A stretch of 64,000 nucleotides of DNA from Gigantopelta aegis (taxonomy: Eukaryota > Mollusca > Gastropoda > Neomphalida > Peltospiridae). Below, piece by piece: positions 21,839-34,954 of the stretch. Position numbers and translations under genes: made by a program. The notes beneath the pieces were generated by a model. That model saw nothing but the letters and a program-made list of their open reading frames with translations. It was not told where the DNA came from and did no database searches. Where the stretch lies: assembly GCF_016097555.1 (NCBI RefSeq), contig NW_024532777.1, positions 61,559 through 125,558 on the forward strand, read 5' to 3'. How positions within the stretch are numbered: the first letter of the stretch is position 1; every line of letters begins with the position of its first letter.

Positions 21839-24800
21839 TTAAATACAGACTTTAAATTTGGCAATCTTTGTCCCTTTGTCTGTTTTTTATTAGCTTCTTT
21901 TCTCAATTCACTAGTTATTAGTGAAGATGTGGTGTGGTCATTGTCTCACTAGAATGGTTTGTGATGATGACTTTATAGTCTGTTCTGAAGATTGCTTTTG
22001 TCCTCTAAGTGTGATGCTATTTGACCTCCATATTTAATTAATAGTTCAATAATGGCTTCATCTTTATTATCATTTTTAGCTTCAAATCTAATGGAGTTTT
22101 CTATTCATAGAAATAACATAAAAATTGGCACCATTTTTTAAAAGCCTCTCTACTATGAAGTGGATCTACCTCCTTGTACAGCAAAGAACAAAGGAGTTGA
22201 ACCCATAATAACTTTCTTGTTTGTTGACATCAGCTCCAGCTGTATAAGAAGCATCCACTATATCATCATTCCCATATGATGAATCCTATCATGAGTGGAG
22301 TAAGACCAAGTACCAGTGGAGTATCTGGACTATCTAATGTCTTCATTATGACTGCCACCTAAATCTCCATTGACACATGAGTCTAGTAGTTCTCTCTGAT
22401 CATTAGTGAGGTTTGGAAGTTTGTTTGAGAGGAAGGTAATGAGAAGTATGGTCACCACCATAACATAATAGTACTACTGTTTTTTTCAATTTCAAAAGAG
22501 CTAGTTCACTTTTGTCTATGAGTACTTCAAAAATGGTCTCTGTTACCAATAATAGCTGCTGTTACAAATGCTGTTATTTCAATTCCTTCAAAACACATTA
22601 CTATATGAGGATCTGCTTTTGATTGTGTAGCAAGTCATTCAACTACTTCAAGATGTTCATTCCCCAATAGCTTTTCATTAGGGCAGTCAATCCTTCTTCA
22701 TTCTGATCATTAACATTTGCATTCCCTTTGAGTAGTAGTTCAACAACCTGGTGTATGACCATTTTGGCTAGGCCATCATAGGGCAGTCCATCCTTTTTTT
22801 TCCTGAATATTAACATCAGCATTCTCTTTGAGTAGTAGTTCACACACCTGTGTATGACCATTTTGGCTAGCTATCATTAGGCAGTCCACCCTTCTTCATT
22901 CTGGAGTATTAACATCTGCATTATCTTTGAGTAGTAGTTTCACAACCTCTGTATAACCATCATTACTAGCTATCATTAGGGCAGTCTCCCCTTCTTCATT
23001 CTGAGCATTAACATCTGCATTCTCTTGAGTAGTAGTTTCAACAACCTGTGTATGACCATTTTGACTAGCCAACATTAGAGCAGTCCATTCATCTCTTTCT
23101 GAATATTAACATCAGCATTCTTTTTTGAGTAGTAGTTCAACAACCTGTGTATAACCATTTTGGCTACTATCATTAGGGCAGTCCACCCTTCTTCATTCTG
23201 AGTATTAACATCTGCATTATCTTTGAGTAGTAGTTCAACACCTCTGTATGACCATCATTACTAGCTATCATTAGGGCAGTCCATCCATCTTCTTTCTGAG
23301 CATTAACATCTGCATTTCTCTTTGAGTAGTAGTTTCAACAACCTGTGTAATGACCATTTTGACTAACTAGCATTAGGGCATGGTCCATTCATCTTCATTT
23401 CTGAATATTAATATCTGCATACTCTTTGAGTAGTAATTTAACATCCCCAATATTACCTATTTCTTGCAGCTTCAATAATTTGGGATGGTCCAATCTACTA
23501 CTGGAGTTTTGTAACTGTTTGCTCCTCCTCCTTTTCCTGTTATATTTAAAACATTACACTGTTCTAATACTTTACAGATATCTTCTCTTCCTTCTTTCTC
23601 TTACTTTATTCAACAATTACTCTGGTCATAATAAAGACATTAAGTTGAGTCACCAGCTTTAAGTAGTTTGTTTTATAACTGAAGTGACTTGTGTCCTGTT
23701 TTTATAGCATATACTAGTGGACTGTACCCATCATTTGTCCTGTACTGTTGACATTAGCTCCTGCTTGTAGGAGGACTTCTACTGTCTCTGCATGTCCACA
23801 CGATGAGGCTATCATAAGAGGAGTGATATCATTGACTACTGTACAGTTGATATCACAATAGAGTCAAAAATATGACTTGTTGTAGAGATGTGATCTCCTT
23901 CAGCACTTAATACAAAGTTGGGATTCATCTTGTGTAAAATAGTCAAGTAAGTACATTAATAAACTAATAATAAGTCGGAGTGTCCATATTGACATGCTGT
24001 AGTGAGAGATGTTACTACTAAACTTAATTTCTGGTTTCCTGGCTGTTTATCAAGTAACATTTCCACTATCTCAATGGAGTTTAGATATACAGATACAGTA
24101 AGAGCTGTATCATCATTTCTTGTTGTAATAAGGTGATCAGCATTAAATTGAAGTAATAACTTCACAATATCTGAGTGATTATTTCGACATGCTATTATGA
24201 TAGCTGTGTCACCATTATTGTTTTGTATATCAGGATTAGCTCTAGTCTGGAGTACATATGTTGACTATCTGTAGGAGTTTTGTATCACATGCTATCCATC
24301 AATGCAGTATACCAGTTTTGTCTTGAATGTTAGGATTAGCTCCAGCTGATACTAGTGTTTGTACAACTTGTTCATGTCCTCCTTTACTAGCTAATATAAG
24401 TGCTGTACTACCTTCTTCATTTTGATAATTGATATTATCAATAAATCAAGTAGAACTGAACAGCTTCATCATTACCAATCTTGAAGCATTTTGTAATGTT
24501 TGGTCAAAGAAAATTGATTTCTCTTCTCTTTTCAAGATAGTTTGTCATCATCAATAGTCAGTTCAAAGATACCAATGAGTGATGCAAATTCTTTCCTTAA
24601 AGAGCCAATTTCCAAGATGAAGTCTAATCTTGATCTAGGTACAAGTAGAGTTATATATATTGATCCTTTCCTCCACTCGTATATGAGTCATTCTCTGATG
24701 GAACATGTAGTTAACCAGTGTTTTTAAAGTTCTCTAATGTCTTTTTTCCCCCATTCCGATTAAGTTTGATAACCACTTCACCAAGTAATTGATGTGACTT

Positions 24801-27200
24801 CTGGATTTGGTATCAATGCTTCTGTAACTGCATTCTTGAATTTTTCAAGTGTTGTTGATTGTTTAAATTCTTTGAGATGTTGTTTATAAGTACACATGTC
24901 CTTCTTTATCCTCTCATTAATTAGAGAAGTCCTCATTGTTAACGATAACTTCTAATACCTCCACATCAAGGTAGCTATACTATGGCCAAAGTTGCTGAAT
25001 AGTCTTGGAATATCTGTAGCATCTGTTAATCCTTCTATTCTATAATATTCTCCAAGATAATCAGAAATATCAATAAGTTCAAGTGTTCCATTATCAATTA
25101 GTTTACGTAGGACACTTTTAATATTTTTAACTAAATTTGTATATTCTTTTTGAAGACTTTCTAATTCTTCAGCTACAGGAAATCTGGAGTGACTGTCACT
25201 TCTTGATTATTAATCCCTACATAAATAGAAAGTACTAATGAAGTAGAGTCTTTGTTCAGTCCTAAATTAACAACTTTATAAAAGGATAACAAAAGCATCA
25301 AAAGTAATCATAATACTATTTTCATTATTAATATATACTGTTTATGTAGCTATATAAACATCAATTTCATAATATATTAGTAAACAAAAATAGTATTATG
25401 TTTATATTTTCCACATGTAACCATTATAAACTATATATTAGTTAAACCAACCATTCCATTTTACAGTGTAGTTGTTGTAACTGATATAGTCATTAGGTTT
25501 CATACATGCCTACCAATATATAAAAAGTGTTAACAAACATATGTTGTTTTGATTATTGATACTATGGAATTTACAGTTTATATAGTATAAATAAATCGGT
25601 CTAGCTATTTTACAAAATCATCATTGTTTCTAATCAATTAGTTTCATGAACAGTCACTTCCCCTCATCTATTAGTAATCAAAACAATATAATGTTTACTA
25701 TTTGTATCTATTGGTAAATTAGCTAGTGTGGATCAGCTTCATCTATTGTTCTGGAACATGTGGACTTTATTAATCAATTAATTATTATGTACTCATGAAT
25801 AAATAATATCATGAGCTTATTCAAATAATCTGAGAGTTCAGATTAAAGAAGGTCCAGATATATGAGCATTCATTGTAACATGTCGAACATAATTTTATTA
25901 TAGTAGTAAAAAGAGAGAACAACACACATAATTTGTGCTTTAATTCCAAAATGCAAGTGTCCTGATCACTTTATAATACTGACCTGTTGTTTTATATCCG
26001 ATCCTGTTTGTAAGATCATCACATGTAAGATCTACTGAGATATCACATTGCTTTTTTGACTTATCACCCATTCTTGACATAACTTTTGAGCAGCTAATTT
26101 AGTAGGACCACCTTCACTGGAGAGACATTGTAAGAAAAGTTGACAATGTTCCGTACCTTTTGAATACTGTTTACTAAATTCATTCCACTTTAAAATTCAA
26201 CAATTTACATTGTAAAAAACAGTTGGAGAATCCTCGGACTGATTTACTTATCAGTCCTTTAGAATACATTGCTGCAGAAACTTGTGACAAACATCTACTG
26301 CAATGGTTATGTAAGTCAGCAAAAATGCTGGAAAATACATCTTAAACACTTTATGAACTTCATCATTTTCTGTAGCATTGGTATTGCTAGTTATTAGAAA
26401 GATCTACAGAGTTACCACAAGAAGCCCTTCTAGCTTGGTCACTTGTTCCTTCTGTACGTCTTTCTAATTTCACCCTTGTTAAAGAAGGAAGGGACTATCA
26501 AGCCAATTCCACTACCTTTCTGAGAGTAAATTTTTCTGTCGTACTATATATTTTACTAATATATTATACTACATTGATTATTATTATAATAAACTATAAC
26601 TAGTGAATACCTTCACTCTTAATGTCTAAGTTGTCCTCTCAGTGTGTAGTAGCTACATCCACATTAGCCCAAACTTTCAACAGCTGAAATAAGTTCTTCC
26701 CACCAGGGGCAGTACCATTTGCTATATCCACCATTGTAAAAACCTTCCTCTAGAGCAAAGTGGTAGTCTTGATCAGTGCTGGCCATTGTCTTGAGTCCGT
26801 CTACCTCTCCTCGAGTGACACACCTAGAAGAAATAGTGAGTTCAGTCCATTTATCTTTAAATCAAACGACCTCTTAATAAGAAGGGTATAGCATTAACTG
26901 CTGTCAACCTCTATTAAAGTAAATTGAAAACAAATCATTCATCAGTTATGTTTTTTTAATGTTTACTGACCTGTTTTAGGTCCAGGATTAATTCAATATC
27001 TCCTGATAAAATGAGGAGAAGTACAAGAAACAAAAACTAGAGAGAACATCAAAGTACCACCACCACCTCATCTCCTATGTCAATAGTAACTTCATCCATC
27101 CAGGGGTATCAGTGGTAAAGGAGTCTTTTTAGTAGTATATGGTATATGATGACAATACCATAACCCAATACTAGCCTCTCCATTGACACGTATCAATCAT
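21839..27200 (-). CDS. Unit C gene: 2A-Death-helical-preANK(type II)-ankyrin protein, heavily frame-broken
   Basis: Exons by homology: exon 1 26971-27200, exon 2 26611-26910, exon 3 25984-26474, exon 4 21839-25216. Exon 4 opens GINNQEVTVTPD after acceptor TTTATGTAG, has the type II module (IDISDYLGEYYRIEGLTDAT; QSTTLEKFKNAVTEALIPNP), then ankyrins (IEIVEMLLDKQPGNQKLSLV; SLTTACQYGHSDLL), a short variable array of about 8 repeats (22640-23445), the C-cap and a Ser/Thr-rich tail. Frameshifts occur about every 50-150 bp, far denser than in G. Either this part of the sequence is poorly polished or the copy is a pseudogene; even density in coding and non-coding parts would favour error. Confidence 0.6.
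22640..23445 (-). repeat. Unit C variable ankyrin array, about 8 repeats
   Basis: Degenerate 99-bp repeats of the KENADVN type, between the C-cap (CLLQSKADPHIV equivalent) and the N-cap end (KEGREDICKVLEQ equivalent). Shortest array of the six readable units. Repeats are less uniform than in B, with linkers such as NDQNEEGLTALM. Confidence 0.75.
25306..25468. mobile_element. Second copy of the CACTGTAAAA MITE-like element (truncated, inverse orientation)
   Basis: Core sequence (taaacatcaatttcataata; agtaaacaaaaatagtatta) is the reverse complement of the core of 15482-15725, and the right end finishes TTTTACAGTG at 25468. The left terminal repeat is missing. It lies in intron 3 of unit C just upstream of exon 4, where units F and G have unrelated sequence. 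Confidence 0.6.
25984..26474 (-). CDS. Unit C exon 3: helical domain of unknown family
   Basis: Acceptor AACAAG above 26474, donor ACAACAG/GTCAGT at 25984. Contains the same markers as in B (FESGMNLVN-like; GGP..KLAAQKL; SVEVILHVMILQ-region equivalent of DLTCDDL) but with many indels (for example KNxSPTVYNV disturbed by an extra aaaa). Function unknown; it always follows the Death exon. Confidence 0.5.
26611..26910 (-). CDS. Unit C exon 2: Death domain
   Basis: Homologous to the Death exons at 417-706 and 60501-60792, with acceptor TTTAATAG and donor GAAG/GTATTC. Recognisable pieces are KWTELTISSR-region, TMASTDQDYHFALEE, GLQWWI and LRGQLRH/DIK. At least six indels are visible against unit G. 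Confidence 0.6.
26971..27200 (-). CDS. Unit C exon 1: leader with 2A motif disrupted
   Basis: ATG at 27198-27200 (MIDTCQWR, with a one-base insertion after it). The end of the exon reads TTATCAGGAGATATTGAATT then AATCCTGGACCT: one base short of the intact GAACTTAATCC, so SGDIE and NPGP are in different frames. Upstream, ACTTTGATGTTCTCTCTAGT keeps the hydrophobic helix codons. Confidence 0.6.
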
Positions 27201-28758
27201 TATGAGCTACAAACATCTCTAGACACTTATTGTATAACTGGGGGAGTGGTGACTCCCACGCATTTATTACTCTTGTCCTGGAATTCTGTAATGGAGCTAT
27301 TGCAGTAAACAGTAATTAGCTAACTAAAAACATACACTTTTTCTTTCACTGCCACAAGTTCTAGAGTCCCAAGAGTATTTCAGCAAAACTCCTCCATTGA
27401 ATTTTGCCATAAATATACTTTAATAATTTAATAATATAAAACCAAAAATGTATAAATAACATGATAATCAATAGAAATTAAACTTGATCTTTAAGTCTTG
27501 TATGAACGTCCTGCTTCAAATGTGTTCACTTCACACTGCAAGGTAATAAAAACTTGTAAGCATTTTTGAACAGATTACTTTGAAATTGAAATGTATACAC
27601 ATGAAGACAATTATGAAGACTAAGTGTTTTCTCCTAAGTATTTATATCAGTTAGATCACAATCTGTCTGTCCACTTATGGAATCTAATGATTAGAACATA
27701 GAGTGTAGAGACAAGAGATTTAACTAATATATAACTCAGATGTAAAGCTATCTAGTTCATACCTCACATCAGGTATTTGATAAAGGAAAAGAATACCAAG
27801 ATAGAGGCTATCAAGTTCAAAGAAACATCTATTATAATATTAATAATATGGTATAAAAACATAAGGAGAAGGTTAAAATTGATACCACATGCTAGCACTG
27901 ACCCTTTCTTTGTTACTATAATAGAAATACATGTAATGATTATCCATTAATATAAATCTATTATGACTATTTTTTACTGTAATAATTGTAGTAACATTGA
28001 TGTCATTATGATGTCATGATCTATATTATAGTATTATGTCTCAATTAATGGATCTAAGAAGGTTGTCCAAATATGTCTTAAACAACAAATACAATATACT
28101 AGTCTTAAATTTATACATTTATAATATAAACAAGTAATTAAAGTTTTCCAGAAAGTTAAAAGAATAAAAAATTGTAGTAAATTAAACATACTATAGCACT
28201 ACCTATCAGAATATATTAGTAGATAACACACTACCAATAGGATCAGTCATTGTAGTAATTAAACACACTGTAGGCACGACACATCAAACTGTATTACAAA
28301 ATACTTTATCCCAAAGTGATCATATCTCTTATAGTGTCTTTCTATAATAATAAACTAACTAATAAACTGACACTATTGTCTCTTAACACAAGTCAGTCAT
28401 GACAACACCTCCTTTGCCCTATTTAAAAAAGACTGCAAACAAGTAAATAATCGTTTTTTTTCGATTTAGATGGTAATATTTAGCTAACTTTATAGAAAAA
28501 AAAACAAATAAAATAAGACAATAATGGTAGCATTATTTCTACATAACAATACAATGATTACTCAAAAGGGACTGAAACAAGTACATAAAAATGTTAACAA
28601 AAAAGATACACAACATATTATGATGTCATAGTAATAGAGATAGTCTTCTTGACCTTTTTTTTTGTCTTGTTTTCTTTTTTTTCCCTGCTTGTTATCTTTG
28701 TTTTACATTGATATCTTTAAATGTACTAGTAGGATTTGAGATGTATGGAGTTAATAAA
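27201..28758. other. Intergenic block between units C and D, with conserved hairpin at 27242-27257
   Basis: Copy of the block at 986-2435. GGGAGT-ggtg-ACTCCC is conserved about 42 bases above the unit C ATG. The rest is AT-rich, including one dispersed atattagtagataacacacta segment near 28210 and a T/A-rich 3' flank of unit D. No gene seen. Confidence 0.55.
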
Positions 28759-31700
28759 TTAAAAATACAGACTTAAAAATTTGGCACTCTTTGTCCCTTT
28801 GTCTGTTTGCTTATTAGCTTCATTTCTCAATTTCACTAGTTATTAGTGAAGATGTAGGTGTGGTCCATTGTCTCACTAGATGTTTGTAATGATGACTTTA
28901 TAGTCTGTTTCTGAAATTGCTTTGTGTCCTCTAAGTGTGATGCCTATTTGACCTCCATATTTAATTAATAGTTTCAATAATGGCTTCATCTTTATTATCA
29001 TTAGCTTCATCTAATGGAGTTCTATTCATGCAGCAGTAATAACATTTAGGATTGGCACCATTTTCTAAGAGTATCTCTACTATTGAAGTGGATTTACCTC
29101 CTGTACAGCAAAGAAACAAGGAGTTAACCCATAATAATTTCTTGTTTATTAACATCAGCTCCAGCTTGTATGAGAGCATCCACTATATCAACATGTCCAC
29201 ATGATGAAGCTATCATGATTGGAGTAAGACCTAGTACCAGTGGAGTATCTGGATTATTTAATGTCTTCATTATAATTGTATCTAATCTCCTTTAACACAT
29301 GAGTCTAGTATTCTCTCTGATCATAGTGAGATGTGGAAGTTTGTTTTGAGAGGAAGGTAATGAGAGTAGGGCGACACACCATAACTATATAGTACTACGT
29401 GTTTTTCAATTTCAAAAGGAGCTAGTTCACTTTTGTCTATGAGTACTTCAACAATGTCTCTGTTACCAATAAGAGCTGCTGTTACAAATGCTGTCATTTC
29501 AATTCCTTCAAAACACATTACTATATGAGGATCTGCTTTTGATTGTAGCAAGCATTCAACTAACTTCAAGATGTCATTCCCAATAGCTTTCATTAGGGCA
29601 GTCAATCCTTCTTCCTTCTGATCATTAAACATTTGGATTCCCTTTGAGTAGTAGTTCACAACCCTGTGTATGACCATTTTGCTAGTAGCATCATTAGGGC
29701 AGTCCATCCATTTTTTTTCTGAATATTAACATCAGCATTCTCTTTGAGTATACTTCAACAACCTGTGTATGATGACCATTTGGCTAGCTATCATTAGGGC
29801 AGTCCACCCTTCTTCAGTGAGCATTAACATCTGCATTATCTTTGAGTAGTAGTTCAACAAACCTGGTATGACCATTTGGCTAGCTATCATTAGAGCAGTC
29901 CATCCATCTTTCTTTCTGATATTAACATCAGCATTCTCTTTGATTAGTAATTTCCACAATTTGTGTATGACTATATCGACTAGCTATCATTTAGGGCAGT
30001 CCATCCTTCTTTATCCTGATCATTAACATCTGCATTCTCTTTGAGTAATAGTTCGACAATCTGTATATGACGACCATATCGACTAGCTAGCATTAGGGTA
30101 GTCATCCATCTCTTTCTGAATATTAACATCTGCATTCTCTTTGAGCAATAGTTCGACAATCTGTGTATGACCATATCGCCTAGCTAGCATTAGGGCATCA
30201 GTCCATCTTCTTTCTGAATATTAACATCTGCATTCTCTTTGATTAGTAATTCCACAATTTGTGTATGACCATATCGACTAGCTATCATTAGGGCAGTCCA
30301 TCCTTCTTATACCTGATCATTAACATCTGCATCTCTTTGATTAGTAATTCCACAATCTGTGTATGACCATATCGACTAGCTAGCATTAGAGCAGTCATTC
30401 CTTTTTTCGCTCTGAATATTAACATCTGCATTCTCTTTCAATAGCACTTCAATTACCTGCATATAGGACCATTATGGCTAGCTAGATTAGAGCAGTCCAT
30501 CCATCTTCATTTCGAATATTAACATCTGTATTCTCTTTAAGTAGGAGTTTGACAACCTCAATATTGCCTTTTTTTGCAGCTTCAATAATAGAGATGGCCA
30601 ATCCGCTACTGAGATGTAACTGTTGCTCCTCTTCCTCCTCTTTTTGTGTTGTATTTAAAACATTAAACTGTTCTAACAATTTACAGATATCTTCTCTTCC
30701 TTCTTTTCTTGCTTTGTCAGCAATGCTTTGGTCATTGAGAAGATATTAGGTTGAGCACCAATTTAAGTAGTTGTTCTATAACTTGAGGTGACTTGTGTCC
30801 TGTTTATAGCATATACTAGTGGACTGTACCCATCACTGTCTGTACTGTTGACATTAGCTCCACCTTGTAGAGGACTTTGTACTGTTTCTATATGTCCACA
30901 AGATGAGGCTATCATAAGAGGAGTAATATCATTGACTAGTGTACAGTTGATATCAACAGTAGAGTCTAAAATATGACTTGTTGTAGAAATGTGATCTCCT
31001 TCAGCACCTAATACGAAAAGTTGGAATTCATCTTGTGTAAAATAGTCTAGTAAGTGCATAATAAAGTATAATAAGTTTGAGAGTGTCCATATTGACATGC
31101 TGTAGTGAGAGCTGTTACTACTAAACATGATATCTTGCTCTCTACATCACCTCCTAGTTTGAGGAGGAACTCCACAGCTTCATTATGACCACGTTTTGCT
31201 GCTTCTAGAAGAGCTAACTCAAAAGTGAAGTTCATATTTTCGTCATCTTTGAGGATGAGTTCACCATTAATTGTTAGACCAAAGATACCAATGAGACGCA
31301 TAAACTGTAACTTCCCTTGAGCATGAGCTATGAGGCTATCAGCTTTTGACTTATGAACAATGTATTGATAATAATGAGCCTGTATCAATCTCTATATGTT
31401 TAAGGATTGATTGCTTTGATTTGTGAGGTAGTAAATGTCCTATTAATAGATAAAGTCCTCCAATAGTAGCTTCATTCCATGGATTAAGTAACATGATTTG
31501 AATTGTAGGCATATTTGATAAATTTACTAGTTGTGGAGAATAGATCTGTCTTAATTTAGTTTTAAGTTCTTTTACTGTAGACGAGCAACGAAGTGTCTCA
31601 GCTTTGAGCAATGTTCTTTAAGTTCACTGAGAAGGTTTTTTCTTGTCTTCTCCAAAGTATTCATCATTGAGAAACTGTTCACTCATATCCACAATTATTC

Positions 31701-34700
31701 ACAGTCTATGAAGTCAAAATATGCATGTAGTTTTCTGAAAACCTCATCTAAATCATCAATGTCTTTTAGTTCACCAACCCATTTCATTCGATGTTCAATC
31801 CATCTATAAAGTCCACTAATACTAGTTGTTGGTGTGGGTTGTAGTTTATGATCAAGAGATGATCGAACAGCAACCATTAATACACTGAAGGTTTTGTCTA
31901 TGTTTTTTTAAGTAATATTAACTTGTGTTTTCTTCCTCTTCACTTTGCAATGTTAGTATTTTACAAAGTTTTTGAGAACCGGCATAAATGATAAATCATT
32001 AAGAATTGTATGTTTAATATGGAGGGATGGTCTGGAAAATGGCTGCCCATTCAACTCTACTGATTTAACTATAATGCTTTCAAATAATTGTTAAAGTTGA
32101 CTTATAGGCTTATTTAAGCACCTACTTCTTTTATTGAGCTCTTTCACATTTCTAAAGTTGTAACATAAACTAGTTAAACCAAATTGTTCTTTATACAAAG
32201 TATCAAAACATTCAGTAATCGCTAATCAGTACTGTGTCTTGTACATGCAATGCCTAAATTGACCCAATCAGATTGCTCCATTTCAGGTCAATAAATACTT
32301 TAATACACCTCCTAAGATGGTGTGTAAGTTTATAGACTCTTTTCTAAGGCTATCATTTCCATGGTTATATAGCAAGCTGCAATTTAGCTAAAATTGCTGC
32401 TTATATGTTTCTATTCTATACAGATGAGTAAATTTATTATACAAAACAATTTTAATCATTCCAATAGATGACATAGCCTTTCATAATCCAGGTCTTAACC
32501 TGATAAAATATTTAGTCCAACGTATAGTAATTAAAGAAAAACTAAGTGCACTGACATGATGCTATATATTTTATTGCCTAAGTTATGTGCAAGCAAGATC
32601 CTACATAATTGTTACAATTAATATTACTGCCTGGCACATGTAGTCCTGTATTTATTTTGGACCATGTGTTATAACTGGTTTTGTTTGTTTTCATCATTTT
32701 AATATATTGTTATATGCGACTTTGAGAGTAACAAATGGAATTAAACTGTATCCTTTGCCTGCTGACTGACTCATAGAGTAAATAATGAATCCATTAATCC
32801 TAATGACAAGCATGTGACTGACAATGCTTAAAGCTTCTGGCTAGCTTGCTTCTTTGCATATAATTCTAGCATTCTATAGCTATAGTTCTTCCACAGACAA
32901 CTGCTGCTAGTTCTCCAATCTTTGTAGCTCTAGTCAGTGTTCACTGTGAAGTCAGTATCGTCCAAACAATTATAGGATGATTTTTAATTATAATCTTGTT
33001 TTTGATTGTTTTACTTGCATGTATCTTTGTATGGACTCTTTGTAATTACATACCATTATATATTCTATTTAATTGACCTATTCAGAATAGTCCTAGGTTC
33101 CATTCATAGCTTACAATGAAAAGTATTTACAATATATACTTTTTGATTACTCATTACTATGGAATTGTACAGTTATATAGTTCAACCAAATGTTATCTAA
33201 TGACACCAGCTGGGGGTATGTATGTGTAGGTTGAATTCCATAGTAAACTATACTGATCTAACAGCTTATTTCAAACATAGTTTTTAACAAACAGCTACAT
33301 GAACAATCAATTACATAGTACATTTATGTTATGTTCTATAATTGGCATACCCATACACTGGATGATAATTAGTTTCATGACCAGTCACATTCTATCATAT
33401 ATTAGTAATCAAACAATGTTTACTAATAAATTTATTTAATTTAGCTAGTGTGGATCAACTTTCAACAATTGTTCTGGACCATGTGGACTTTATTAAAAAA
33501 TAGTCAATTAATTATTATGTACTCAGAGTTAATAATATCATGAGTTTGTTCAGATAATCTGTGAGTTTGGATTAAAGAGGTTTAGATATATGAGGATCCA
33601 TTGTAGCACATCTAACATAATTTTACATTGTCATATGAAATGTACTATAATAGTACAAAAAGAGAGAGTGCACATTTGGTGCTTTCAATATCAAAAAATG
33701 TCTCATTTTCTATTACTGACTTGTTGTTGTATATCCTGTTGTCATAAGATCATTCACATGTATAGATCTAGTGAGATATCAACATTTCTTTTTAACTTCA
33801 ATAATCCAATCTTGACAATAAACTTTTGACAGATAATTTAGTAGGACCACCTTCACTGGAGAGACATTGTAAGAAAAGTTGACCATGTTCTTGTAACTTT
33901 GAAATGTCTTCTTTGATAAATTGCATTGCATTTCAAAATTCATCAATCACAATGCGAAACAGTGGGAATCTCGAATGAGGTGTTTTGTTGCTCTTGACTG
34001 ATTTTTTATCAGCTTATGTGAATAGCCATCTTTGTCTTGGCAGCCAAATTGTGGGAAAAACATGACTTTAACTGGTCACTTAAATGAGCAAAATGGCATG
34101 TTAGTACACTCTTCAATATTTTTGTGAACTTCATTTTTTTCTGTAGCCATGGTACTTTCTTCTGTATTACTAGAAAGATCTACAGAGTTACCACAGGAAG
34201 GGCTTCTAACTTGGTCCCTTGTTCCTTCTGTATGTCTTTCTATTTCCCTTGTTAAAGAAAGGAGGGACTGTCAAGCAATTCCACTACTTTCTGAGAGTAA
34301 AGCTTCAATGTCTATTATATATTTTACTAATATATTATATTTACATTGATATCATTAATTATAATGAACATAAATAGTGAATACCTTCATCTTTAATATC
34401 TAGTTGTCCTCTCACTTGTAGTAGCTACAATCCTTATCACCACAACTTTCAACAGCTGAGATAAGTTCTTCCCAAGAGGGAGCAGTACCATTTTGTAATC
34501 CACCATTGTAAACCTTCCTCTAAAGCAAAGTGATAATCTTGATCACTACTGGCCATTGTCTTGAGTCGTCTCCTCTCCCTCGAGTGAGACACAAGGAGTT
34601 TGGTCCCATTTATCTTCAATGACAAAACCACTCTTAACAAGAAGTCGTAAGCATTATTTGATGTTAATTCATTGAAATAAATAAGACATCAGTTATATAG

Positions 34701-34954
34701 GTGTATACCTGTTTACTGACCTGTTTTAGGTCCAGGATTAAGTTTCATATCTCTCCTGATAAAATGAGAGAAGTAAGAGAAACAAGACTAAAGAGAATAT
34801 CAAAAGTACCACCACCCTCATCTCCTGACAATCAATAGTGACTTCAAATCCATCCAGGGGTATCAGTGGTAGAAGGAGTCTTTTTAGTAGTATATGGTAT
34901 ATGATGACAATACCATAACCCAATGCTAGCTCTCCATTGACTGGTGTCGATCAT
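28759..34954 (-). CDS. Unit D gene: 2A-Death-helical-preANK(type I)-ankyrin protein
   Basis: Exon 1 34721-34954, exon 2 34385-34669, exon 3 33721-34247, exon 4 28759 to about 31980. Exon 4 is type I: IDDLDEVFRKLHAYFDFIDC, IYSPQLVNLSNMPTIQIMLL, LQFMRLIGIFGLTINGELIL, FTFELALLEAAKRGHNEAVE, then N-cap ankyrins, about 10 variable repeats (29555-30560), C-cap and a tail ending in a KQTKGQR-like basic stretch. The exon 2 and exon 4 acceptors lack a clear AG as given (TTTCAATG and TTTATGCCGG against TTTCAATAG and TCATGTAGG elsewhere), each explained by a small change. Indels are moderate. Confidence 0.6.
29555..30560 (-). repeat. Unit D variable ankyrin array, about 10 repeats
   Basis: 99-bp repeats coding for example VELLLKENADVNDQDKEGWT. 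Alternating linkers NDQDKEGWTALM and NIQKEDGWTALM, and a YGRHIQ/YRYSH-type loop (tatcgactagc) not found in B. The array is bounded by the same caps as in the other units. Confidence 0.75.
31981..33720. other. Unit D intron 3
   Basis: Non-coding, AT-rich. Aligned with intron 3 of unit B it carries extra sequence at about 32475-33060, with no clear terminal repeats, so either an insertion in D or a deletion in B. No gene seen. Confidence 0.5.
33721..34247 (-). CDS. Unit D exon 3: helical domain, diverged
   Basis: Same position and borders as the other exon 3 copies. Sequence is closer to unit F than to B: it has VLTCHFAHLSDQLK-like, SHNLAAKTKMAIH-like and FEMQCNLSKKTFQ-like stretches, and the C-terminal GG.TKLSVKSL.QDWI equivalent. 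It has extra bases near 33960-34030 relative to F. Family unknown. Confidence 0.5.
34385..34669 (-). CDS. Unit D exon 2: Death domain
   Basis: Codes TMASSDQDYHFALEEGLQWW in one uninterrupted run, then the SWEELISAVESCGD equivalent and LRGQLDIKDE. The N-terminal helix (RLLVKSGFVIEDKW) is present but shifted by a one-base deletion near 34650. Death-fold signature residues as in unit A. Confidence 0.65.
34721..34954 (-). CDS. Unit D exon 1: leader with degenerate 2A region
   Basis: ATG at 34952-34954 (MIDTSQWRASIGLWYCHHIP). The hydrophobic stretch IFSLVLFLLLL is readable. The 2A codons read GGAGAGATATGAAACTTAAT against GGAGATATTGAACTTAAT in F and G, so SGDIE is lost, although LNPGPKT can still be read after it. 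Borders conserved (ACAG/GTCAGT). Confidence 0.6.
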